This document shows, in pieces, positions 9,646 to 19,338 of a stretch of 64,000 nt of DNA. The stretch spans positions 34,754,561 through 34,818,560 of the forward strand of contig CM054117.1 in assembly GCA_028673005.1 (NCBI GenBank), read 5' to 3'. Every line of letters starts with the position of its first letter. The first letter of the stretch is position 1. The notes under the pieces were generated by a model, which was given only the letters and a program-made list of their open reading frames with translations, did no database searches and was not told where the DNA came from. The DNA comes from Tanypteryx hageni (Eukaryota; Arthropoda; Insecta; Odonata; Petaluridae). The translations under genes were made by a program, and so were the position numbers.

Positions 9646-9726
9646 CCGTCATTTTTGACGGGCATTTATACTATATACGTAAATGTATTTTTTCCCGTCA
9701 TATTGACGGGCTTTTATACTACATAG
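9646..9726. repeat. Paired short palindromes (CCGTCA/TGACGG) with a repeated flank
   Basis: Two hairpins, CCGTCA-TTTT-TGACGG (9646-9661) and CCCGTCA-TAT-TGACGGG (9694-9710), are each followed by a near-identical flank (GCATTTATACTATATA and GCTTTTATACTACATA). The same palindrome recurs at 26215-26232 with a 4-base spacer. Similar palindromes occur near the ends of piggyBac-type elements, but no TTAA-bounded element could be defined here. Confidence 0.6.
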
Positions 9727-10194
9727 TTAGTTTAATAATGAGGTAGTTACTTAATATTATAATATCTCTCAAACCCTGTTGTGATGTTATAAGGAATCAT
9801 AAAAGACACGATGGCACAATAAAAGAACCAAATATTTGAGTTTATATATATTTTTTAATTTTTTTTAAATGTGTAGGTATCGATCTACACTGGTTGGCTT
9901 TGTGTGACGTCAGTACTCACACCTGTCTCAGTGTAGATTTCGCGTCGCTCTCGTGTAGCGTGTAAACAGTGATTTTTACCTTTCAACTCCGGTTTATTTT
10001 TTTAGTAGTTTAGTTTACTTTTAGTTTAAGACATATTTATAGTAATTAATTTAATACAAATAGGCGTAGCTTATAGAAATATATAGCTAATCAGTAGTGA
10101 TAAGTGTTTAGTAATTTGTTAAAGATGGACAGGGATTATGTGAAAGCCCTTCATTGACTCCATTATGATTGCGAAATATTTAATCTTATTTTAA
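9727..10194. other. Gene-free AT-rich stretch
   Basis: No recognisable coding or repeat signal; long A/T runs around 9840-9870. Confidence 0.45.
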
Positions 10195-10329
10195 GCACCG
10201 GCTCATCGCGGGCGTAATGTGCAAAATTACTTGAATGCCACATATCCAGACCAATGGATAGGACGCGATGGTCTCATTTTATGGCCCGCTTGGTCTACCG
10301 ACCTCAACCCCCTCGACTTCTTTCTGTAG
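10195..10329 (+). pseudogene. Mariner/Tc1-type transposase fragment
   Basis: A 44-codon open stretch ending in TAG encodes APAHRGRNVQNYL, then QWIGRDG, then WSTDLNPLDFFL. This matches the DDE-3 transposase region in which the second catalytic aspartate is followed by WP-RSPDLNPLDFFLWG. The stop falls where the family normally continues with WG, and nothing coding is found on either side. It is an isolated relic. Confidence 0.72.
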
Positions 10330-11669
10330 GGATAAAAAGTCATTAAACAGAAAAATACGCCAAAACTGTGAATTTTAACGTTATAAACATGAGCTTTCTA
10401 TCTTATCACAGGTGTTATTAATGTGTTCTTAATCCATATCGCTTTAAATGTATTTGGGGATACGCGACCATTAAAACATGCTCTAAGGGGTAAGTCAGCA
10501 AAAAAAGGTTGAAAATCACTGGAATAAAATATAGATCATATGAGGATTTAATTTTATTGGGGTGAGCGGGGGAGGAGGAAAATAAGATATATTTTGTCGC
10601 GATTGTATGACGAGCGTGAATTTTTCAGCTTACATTCTGTATTTGACTATTCACGGTTCACTGTTAAATAAAACTTGTGGTACCTCAAGATATGAAAAAA
10701 TGAAATTAACGGTAGAAAACAAAACGATTTGTCCCGGTTAATGCTTCTTCATTTTGGAAGCAGGCAACTTTTAAACGTTGGACGTAATAAAAAAATCGAG
10801 TTCTAACGGAGTCTCTCCTTTTACGACCGCGCAAATGATTTCACTATTTTTTTCAAAAAAAATCTAGCAAGATAACTGGAAAGTGTTTTAGTTTTGAAGT
10901 TCCTTCCTCTCATAATCTCTTCTTTTCTTATTCTATCAGTCTTTCCCTATATTTCCATCTTATCTTCTCTCATTAATCTTTCATCATCTCCAAGTCTTCT
11001 CTCCAACCATTCAAAACGACACTTCATCTCCCTCCCTAACACCCTGTATTTTACCTCCTCGGCTTATGACGTCATCTGTGGTATGTGCACGAAATAATTC
11101 CAAGGTTGAAAGGCAAATGACCTGAAATTTCCGGGAATCAACTTAAGTCAGATCCGATTATAATCTAATCTACCCCTATCCTCTGCCAAACTCCGTCGGT
11201 TCTTTCCATCCTGATTGTTTTCCGAAAGTGGCTTGTTGTACTTGCCTTTTTAATGGTCCTCAACACATGCGCACCGCAATACCATATTTGTAAATATGTC
11301 TCCCTTCGATATAAATAGTTTTGCCTTTTAATTTCACGCCTGATCGTTGCTAATTAAGTGTCTGTTTCCCGTAGAATTTCTCGTATTCGATGCTTGTGAA
11401 TAATTTGGAGATTTTAACGGTTGTGGGTCAGTTATGTAGTCATCATCACTTTATAAGAAATATTCTCATCTATTTCTTAAATGAAAAGCTGTTAAACCGG
11501 TCTCTGGCGTGTTTAGTGGATGATTTGGTATGACTGCAATTGTATTTTTTACAAAATAAATATCGTCCAAAAAATTCGGGAAAATTCTTGTGGTAATTTT
11601 TAAACATATTAAGAACAGAATCGAGGTACCGCCGTGCCGGACAGAACTTTCTTATTTACTTATTCATTG
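10330..11669. other. Gene-free stretch
   Basis: Non-coding. A segment near 10480-10530 ending in GGTTGAAAATCACTGG resembles the end of a hAT MITE, but the partner end was not found. Confidence 0.4.
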
Positions 11670-11677
11670 CTTTCAGG

Positions 11678-11934
11678 CAGTGGCGGAAATTTCCCACCCC
11701 TAGTCCAAATTATTTTTACTACTCCTTTTTGGCGTTTTTTAAATAATCGCTTGTGTATATGGTTTCTCTATCCACCCGTCCGTCTGCGGATCATAGTAGT
11801 TATATTCATCGAAAGTCTGCGTAATAATCTTTTTTTTTTTATTCCCCCGCTGAAATCCTGTTTTTATTGCGGCCTCGAAATATTGCCGTACTTATGCCAT
11901 TGCCAACTTTCCCCTTATTTCAAATCCGCCACTG
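11678..11934. mobile_element. hAT-type MITE with perfect 8-bp duplication (257 bp)
   Basis: The ends CAGTGGCGGA / TCCGCCACTG are inverted repeats. Both sides carry the identical octamer CTTTCAGG (11670-11677 and 11935-11942), the hAT target-site signature. No transposase is encoded. The perfect duplication suggests a relatively young insertion. Confidence 0.85.
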
Positions 11935-11942
11935 CTTTCAGG

Positions 11943-12229
11943 TAAATAAATGCTGCCTAGCAATTTATATCGCGGAGCAGGCTGGAATAGCGGTGGAAGT
12001 GCTTTATTTTTTCGCTGACAAGTTTTGCGATGCATTAAATTCACGGATGTTCAAATTCCCTGATAAAAATTTACTGTAGAGGGTGCTGGAATGTGTTATT
12101 TCCTGAGCCCCTCCTAAATCGATTTGAAGTCTAGTTCTCCATGAAGTAATTGTTAGATTATTTTTCGTCCATATATATCTGTTTGCTATTAAAGAAAGTC
12201 ATCAGTTGAGGACTCGATAGCCATAAAGA
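11943..12229. other. Gene-free stretch
   Basis: Nothing recognisable. Confidence 0.4.
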
Positions 12230-12354
12230 ATGGCCTTCAGTAAATTACACCCCAAATGGAAAGCAGTTTCTGGTGACAAGGATATATTCAAGCTACCGGT
12301 CGATTTCAGAAACGAAGACAATAAGAAACAACTGAATTTATTACTTGCGCGTAG
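12230..12354 (+). CDS. Candidate orphan first coding exon, function unknown
   Basis: An ATG at 12230 opens a 41-codon frame that stays open into a good splice donor (GTAG|GTGAGG, donor GT at 12355). The peptide begins MAFSKLHPKWKAVSG and continues with DIFKLPVDFRNEDNKKQ; it is charged, with no signal peptide. I do not recognise it, and I did not find a following exon in phase before the defensin gene. It may be a real first exon with a distant partner or a chance frame. Confidence 0.22.
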
Positions 12355-13500
12355 GTGAGGGAGGAGTTAAAGTGTCACTACGGAAGGCATGGCAATGAGG
12401 GAAGACATAAAAAGAGCATCGCGAAAGAACGGGATCGTACGATTTGTTTTTGTTCGGAGTAACGGATGCCGTTATGAATATCTTATACGGAGTCTTTATG
12501 CTGAAATTTTCGCGCCTTGTACCACAGGCGTCGCTGGGAAAAGGACCTCGTCACTTCCGAATACGTCCGAATTAAACGTTTTCCATGAGATATTTCGAAG
12601 AGTAGACGATAAAGATACACAGAATAAGAAACTTTATAATCTTACCTTTAAAATTGTCTAGATCCTAAGATTCTAGGTTATTTTTTTATAATTTAGATCT
12701 CAAGAAGAATAAAAGCCTGCACATCGAAGAGTGGATTTTTACAAGTCATTTTTTGGGAAATGGAAATGTCTTCCTTGGAGTCGAACCCGGGAAAATTTTC
12801 AAGATTTTGTTTGGCCAGCACCTTTAAATATGCTAATTTGGTATTCCTGACAAATTTCAAAAATATATCTCCATCTTTTATCGAGTTATTTGCATTTTTA
12901 TAACGTGACAGAGGGAGCCACAAAGGGACAAAGTGACAAAGGTACAGAAGTAGGCTTTTATAGATTTTTGATTATCGATTGTATTTTTTTATTCAAAGAA
13001 GCTAAGAGCGGAATGGACATTGCTTCCGACTGCCTTGGAAATTACGTAAAGAATTTTTTAAAGAGAAAAATATATGCGCGAAATCTGAGCACCAACGTAA
13101 TCGACCTTTTTGTGTTCGACATTATATTTATCATCACCTCGTTCTTAACGGGATCAAGGTTCCGTTATCGTTCCGAGCTCATCCGACAAAAGATGGTCTT
13201 CGCTACAGGATGTCATGATACATGGTAATTAACTCCACACGGAACACGTGTGTGAGGTTTGTGACCCGAGCATTTTTTTTATTCCCATCTTCCAAATAAG
13301 ATCCGCCGTAATGGCCAAGGGAGAGCTGAGTCGACCAAATTGGCTCTGGTTTAACATAATGAGTTTTGCTTTTATAGCACGAAATCGTCGAGCCATCTTT
13401 GGGTGAGGCTTTTTTCCGGAGGAATGGTGTGACTGGTGTGGTTATAGGAAGGTTGATGTGAGGGAGTGTTCTCTCTCGAAATCTTTTGCACCTGGCGCAA
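12355..13500. other. Gene-free stretch with one dispersed repeat copy
   Basis: Around 12757-12800 lies a segment (GGGAAATGGAAATG, TTGGAGTCGAACCCGGG) similar to the repeats near 62640 and 63300. The rest is non-coding. The last 200 bases precede the defensin promoter; I could not point to a convincing NF-kB-type site there. Confidence 0.4.
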
Positions 13501-13503
13501 GGG

Positions 13504-13545
13504 TATATAAGGAATGTCCGCACGGGATGAAGAGCGACTCATTCC
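13504..13545 (+). promoter_or_regulatory. Core promoter of the defensin gene
   Basis: A TATA box (TATATAA, 13504-13510) is followed by an arthropod initiator TCATTC (13539-13544; +1 predicted at 13541). The TATA-to-initiator spacing, about 37 bases from the first T, is slightly long. A 5'-UTR exon then ends at the donor CG|GTAAGT (13602/13603). Confidence 0.6.
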
Positions 13546-16500
13546 AAACCAGGCAGTCGATTCGCAGAGCGAGAAACATCATCGGTTTTAAGGATCGCTG
13601 CGGTAAGTAGAACGTCGTCTTTCGTGGACAAACGTTGACTGAGGAATCCCGTTCAAATTCATTCATTGTAATTACCGTTTCGTCCTTTTCAAATGGAATT
13701 TTATGCGTAATTTTTGAGTGAAGGGATAAATATCAGCAGTGAATATCACAACTTGACCATGATATAAAACAAAATTCCAACGGATATTAATATGTAAGCG
13801 CGCAAAATGATTCGATTGGAAGACAGTTTTGTTAATTATCGATCATTGCATTATTCGCATAATGTTTAAAATCTTTTAACAGTGTGTCGCGTGGAATTAT
13901 TGACTTGTCTTTTTTCCCCTATTTGCAGGTGGTCAGAATACATACAAGATGAGGCTGCATCCGAATATGTTCCTGATACTATGCGCGATTTTGGCGATTT
14001 CACCGTTCCCGAATGTAGTCACAGCTCAGTGTAAGTGAATGTCTGCCAATATACTTATTCATTATTTGATTTGAGAGTATTCGGTTATCTAAAAAACAGT
14101 TAATTCACGCTTAAGAGGCTAAATTAAATAAGAGAAAGCCATTGAGCAACTCAGAAGTTGTTACTAACGCAGTACGGAAAAAGTTAAATAAAGATTTTAG
14201 TAAACCCTCAACATTCGCTGTTTGGACCAATCGCGGGAGATCTTTCTAATAAAGACGTATCTCTGAATATCTGTTTAACATGCGAAGCATATAAACTTGG
14301 ATATTGGCGGTTTTTGCCCGCCGAATAATGCGGAAGTTGCATTCAGTACTTATAATCTTAAGATTTATTTTTCTCCTTATGTGCGTGTGTGCGTGTGCTA
14401 GAGTTATTCATTCTTCATAAAATAATTGATTTTCCTGGTCTTATAATCTAAATTTAGGTGACTTTTGGCCAAATCTATATAAATAACATTGAAATTCTGT
14501 CTGTCTGTTTGTTTGTAACCGCATCACGCAAAAACGGCTGAAGAGATTTTCATGAAACTTGCAGGGTATCTTTAGGATGATCCAACTTTAAATATAGGTT
14601 ATGTAGCGTAACCAAATAATTTTTGGTGGGGGTTTGGGGGGGGCACATACTTTTTTGAAGAATTTTAACGGAATGCGGTATAGGGGAATTAGTCTTCATG
14701 TCCCTAAGTTCAAACGCTTACCTGTGAGCGTCTGTTTCGCCATGGCGATTAATAAGGCACGGGCAAACGCTCCGAATAGCAGTTGTTGACTTACGACCAA
14801 GCTGTTTCTCACACGGGCAGCTTTATGTGGCTTACTCGAATGAGAGTAGCACCAGGGATCTGTTTGCTTGTGCCCTCGATGAAAAGACCAAAAATATCGT
14901 GTACAAAGAAGCGTTGAACTAATGTGATCTACCTGACGTCCCGAGCAACGCCGAGTAACACAGCTAGTAACTAATTAAATCACGATTAACGTAAATCACC
15001 GCCTATAGGACGCAGGAAGGTTTTGGATCTAAAATGCTAAAAAAATATCGATGTACCCATAAGTAGACCGCATATGTATTCTAGCTGATTTGCCACTCAC
15101 TAGGCGAAAATGGTCCTTAACAAATAATTTCACGGATTTCAATTTGTTATGTTTATAATTTGCTTTCGTTGAATACAGATATACTATTTGCGCTCAAATT
15201 TCTTTACTCCCTTTTTAAAATTCTCTGCTTTTCGTTCCGCATAACATTTTTGGTTTGTGTGATAAATCTTGTATAATTTTATCGGTTTTCTAGATATCAA
15301 ATATCTTGTAATTTAAGCGTTTAAGATTTACGTCTTTTCTTTTTACCAAGGATTGTGTGCACCTTGTCTTTGAGCGCAAAACTTTGGAGAAAACAGTTCG
15401 TCCTACACACGGGTATTTAGGGTAAATCTTTCACCTCCTCCATATAGACCAGAGGCCACAAACTCGCGGCACGCCTGGTTCATTTGTGCGGCCCGCGAAG
15501 TTAGTCAGCTCTTCATAAACGGCCCAAAACTCAGGTGCATTTCTTATGAAATATTTAACGTCAATCTATGTAAATAATCTAAGAAATTTAAGAAGTGTAT
15601 TAAATCTGCACTTTTAAACTGTATGCGGATTGTTGATCATTCCCATTTATAACACCCTGCTCAGTTGGAACGCGGAGGAGTGATCTTCCGCCAGCTTGTC
15701 TTGCGTGATCGAAGGACCTAATCTTTGACGTCGAATTTAGTAGTTTTGCAATGAATGGACTTAAGACCGCATCATAGGTTTGGGGGAAGAAGAATGCGAG
15801 CGCCCGAAGAATGTGAAACGTTGTGAGGGCTGGGCGAGTATGTAATGCGGCCCGCGAATTAGGTAAGGCGCCTTATGCGGCCCGCGGAATTGATATAGAG
15901 GCTTCATGCGGCCCGCAAACCGATGTGAGTTTGCTTAGGCTAGGGGTCTCAAACTCGTGGCTCGCGGGCCTCATGCGGACCCAGTGGTACATTTCTGCGG
16001 CCCGCAAAGTAAGGTAGTTTACACTAAACGGCCAGTATTCAAATGCATTTCTAATAAAATGTTTTATGTAAATCTAAGAAGCATGTTGAATCGGCCTTTT
16101 TAAAATACACGCAGTTTGTTGCTCGTTCAGATTTATAAAATTTTTGCACAAGTGTGGTGCTAAATATGTTCTTCCTGCTGCCAGTGTGGGTTTTTGCGCG
16201 TCCAAAGAACCTAATCTTCGACGTCGAAACTAGCATTTTTCTATGGCCCCATCATAGTGATGGGGCGATATCTTTTTGTCGGAAGAGGAGAGAAAATGTC
16301 CAAAGAATATTAAGGGGTGTGAGGACTGAGAAAGTTTATGGCCTTCACATGGTGCCTTAATTTGGCCCGCGTTTTCGGCGGATGGCGTTCATGCGACCCG
16401 CGCACCGATGTGAGTTTGAGACCCCTGGTTTAGACCCTCTAACCACCTCAGCGGTAGATTTTTTTCATCGACATTCGGACTTCTTTCACGGTTCTATAAG

Positions 16501-17355
16501 CATTTACATTAATATATATCACTTGTTTACTAATATAATGTGAGTAAACTTGTTTTAAGATTACACTTTGTTTTTTTCGGTACGCTTGATAAAATAATTG
16601 TAATAGCTTTTCCACTCAGTTTTTACTTAACACACCGCATATGTTCACTGTCATTGTCACGACTAATAGATTCATCTTCATAGTCAGAATACAGAACAGA
16701 AACGGCTCAATTTCTTCTCTCTCAAGCTCGTTGTGATCTCTGGTGGTAGCCATAGCTAAACAACTTAACCTGAGGATAAGATAGCCCTCTTCAGCAGTTC
16801 TTTTCTATGAATTATTGCGGTATAAAACATCTGTAATTTTGTCTTCGCAATAATAGCAGGTAGAGACCCAAAGGATTAACATCGTAAATCGGCCTCTCTG
16901 AGATGAATTATAACGAATAACCGACATTCCTGAACAGAGATGTCTTTACGTTTGCCCTCAAAATACTTGTATTTGTATTTTCATTTTATTGTGTTTTTCG
17001 AAGGAAAACATAGCGGCTTGAAGGAGTTGGATTAAAGAGACCTCTGTTTGATCTTTATTCGCAGACCCCACCTACGGCTTTGACATCAACACCGGTGAGC
17101 TAATCGAAATCACTCCTTACAACGGTCACCAGGGTTGCCCTAGGAACCCCTCGAGATGCACACTCTCCTGCGCTGGCCAAGGATTTGCGACTGGAAGATG
17201 TACGAGATTTTTTATATTATACAGGTGCATGTGCTCGAACTAAGTAAGATGTTACGAAGTTGTGTTGAACTCAATACCTTATTCTCCGAACTGTTTCCAG
17301 TTTGTGCTCCGTAACGCTTACGAACTGTGACTTAACGAATGAAAAGAACAATAAA
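13541..17355 (+). CDS. Secreted CS-alpha-beta defensin (antimicrobial peptide), complete three-exon gene
   Basis: Predicted non-coding exon 13541-13602; coding exons 13949-14030 and 17065-17243; poly(A) signal AATAAA at 17350-17355. Splice sites are CG|GTAAGT, TTTGCAG|G, T|GTAAGT and TTCGCAG|A, and the coding join keeps phase, giving 86 aa. Residues 1 to about 26 are a signal peptide. Residues 28-51 form an acidic/aromatic linker. Six cysteines at 52, 59, 63, 73, 82 and 84 follow C-x6-C-x3-C-x9-C-x8-C-x-C. The C-x3-C and C-x-C pairs are the hallmark of the CS-alpha-beta fold, and spacing is close to ancient invertebrate-type defensins of ticks, scorpions and dragonflies. Such peptides act outside the cell, usually against Gram-positive bacteria. 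There is no dibasic or furin-type site before Cys52, so linker processing is unclear. The 3-kb second intron holds a Helitron and hAT MITEs. Confidence 0.88.
14474..14967 (+). mobile_element. Non-autonomous Helitron (494 bp) in the defensin intron
   Basis: The element begins TCTATATAAATAAC after an A and ends CAGCTAG before a T, fitting the A|TC...CTAG|T rule of Helitrons. The 5' part has the typical run TCTGTCTGTCTGTTTG followed by AAAACGGCTGAAGAGATTTT, and the 3' part has CCCGAGCAACGCCGAGTAA just before CTAG. There is no Rep/Hel ORF. Confidence 0.82.
15450..16427. mobile_element. Tandem pair of hAT-type MITEs
   Basis: Two related units meet near 15940. The second unit (15941-16427) has ends TAGGGGTCTCAAACTC / GAGTTTGAGACCCCTG and flanks GCTTAGGC and GTTTAGAC (6 of 8 matching). 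The first starts CAGAGGCCACAAACTCGCGG at 15450 and ends with GATGTGAGTTTG before the junction. Both are full of GCGGCCCGC blocks typical of hAT MITEs. The outer octamers ATATAGAC and GTTTAGAC also match at 6 of 8, so a dimer mobilised as one unit is an alternative to nesting. Confidence 0.68.
16436..17064. other. Remainder of defensin intron 2
   Basis: AT-rich intronic DNA with no recognisable element, ending at the acceptor TTCGCAG (17064). Confidence 0.5.
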
Positions 17356-17359
17356 TTAG

Positions 17360-18081
17360 AGAATTGGTGTTACCAGACATCTATCCTGCTGTCGCGAAGT
17401 GCCGGAACGTTTGCAAAATATTTTTACACTTTTTCGATGACATATGTATAATTTTCATTTATTTATTCATGTTCAATTTCCTTCTTAGCGCCGTTTCAGA
17501 TGGATTGATAATTTACTAAATTGTTTTAGAAAAATATAAAAAACTTCGCGTCAACACTTCTATCTCTGTCACCCCAGTCCATCTGGCACCACTTGCCCAC
17601 CGAACCCATTTCTCCACGCACTTCTCCATTTCACCAAATCTGGCCTCATAATTCTGGCATGACACTATGGTTTTGCAGCATTGCAAAGTGCTTTTAGGAA
17701 TTCTAATCTTAGAAGAACGTAAATACATCAACGATGATCCCCTTTCCTCAATGAGGCTGAACGATCACTGCGACACGTAACTGTCATTGCATTGCAACTC
17801 TATGAAAATAAATTAAAATTCACCAGCGAAACACTCTATATGGAACGCCATTGCCATGTTATCCATGACTTGAAACGTGAAACCGAATGCTCGCCACTTA
17901 CAACCAATTTTTGTTTTATTCTCATTCCTGTTTAATTATTTTCCGTACATTATAAATGCTATAAATAAATATAAATCCTATCCTCCACCAAATGACGCTT
18001 CTACTGGAATCTACCCTTAAGTTAAACATTTAGGGAAAAATTAACTGAACTAATAAAAAATAGATAGATCAGAATTTTTTT
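17360..18081. other. Intergenic space between convergent genes
   Basis: The defensin gene (+) and the DUF1091 gene (-) converge on this stretch. TTTATT at 17915-17920 is a possible AATAAA signal for the minus-strand gene, about 165 bases past its stop. An open frame at 17516-17731 (-) has no family resemblance. Confidence 0.45.
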
Positions 18082-19271
18082 CTATCCAAGCATTGGATTC
18101 CATTTTAGGATTTGATGCTTGACTTCAATGTACAATTGTAAGTGGAAGAGATATTTATCGATGTCTTCGGGGTAACGAGCCTTAAAGTCCATCCTCCAGA
18201 ATTTTCCGGGAATCACGTCTGGCAGGTTGCTGACGTCGGGCTGGTAATTTTTTATGTAGTAAGTGCCCTGGAAAATTATGTATTGCATGAGTCGGAGTTC
18301 TTCAAAATTTTCGGGTTGTGTTATATTACAACAACAGCAAATTTATCAGTAATGTGAGCTATTCGTAGACGGGTGGGACAGGAAGATATACAATTTTCGG
18401 GAATATAAAAAGCAAAACTGCCGAGTGGCAGGCATGACGGTAAAATAATGAAGCAAGTTAGTTAAAAAAACGAAGTCTCGCTAAAAATTATGTTTGCCTT
18501 TTTTATTGGACATTCCGTTAAGAAGTTTGTCGTTTTGTTGTATTCCGGAAAGAAAAGCATGGACTTGAAAAATTCAAACTGGTTGCACAACCGGCGTTCT
18601 CTGAGTTGAATGCCGCTCAGTAAGTATTGGTTGCCTATCTTTTCGTAGCCCTGAAGTTCACCCTAGAATCAATATTACATTTGTTAAAATATTCATGTCC
18701 AATGGAGGAATCGATCGCGTTATTTAAAGTTTGAAACTTTTTTTTAAACGAGTTTGAATTTTTAAGAAAATAAGTTTTTTCATTCTCACCAAAACGTTGT
18801 CGGGTAAATCCACGAATAACTCGAACGTTCCGTTCAGTGCTGTGGCGGTGCGGTTGTACTTGTACACTTTGATTCCAGAGAAGTTTCCGAACGACTCGTC
18901 TGCTGACGTGACGAAATTTTGCAACTGGATCGTGTACCATTTCTGAAAAGAGCATTCAACGATAAGGAGTCCTAGAAACATATACGTACAGGTACATATT
19001 TTATAATATTGGTTTTCCACTTGTATGCAATTTTTTAGATCGACTTGTGAGAGTAATTCTGTACGCAAAGAATGTCATCGTAGAAAGAATCTATGAAAAT
19101 GACTTGAAATGCTTCGCGAAGTTTTTTGTTCAAGTGTCCATTGATGCTTTTTCACAATTTTCATGCACAGTGCATTACAATGTTGTGATGATATCGAGAT
19201 TAAATGCAAGTGAAGAATTTAATTTTTCCAGAATTCAAAAGGAGATTCAGATTTTGTTCACTAGCTGCATG

Positions 19272-19338
<67 letters not shown>

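Noticed and set aside
9660..9720. CRISPR-like array
   Set aside because: Only two units with palindromes, no regular spacers, and a eukaryotic context with introns and LINEs.
13510..13530. NF-kB-type site (GGAATGTCC) in the defensin promoter
   Set aside because: It lacks the GGG start of arthropod kB sites and lies downstream of the TATA box, so I do not claim it.
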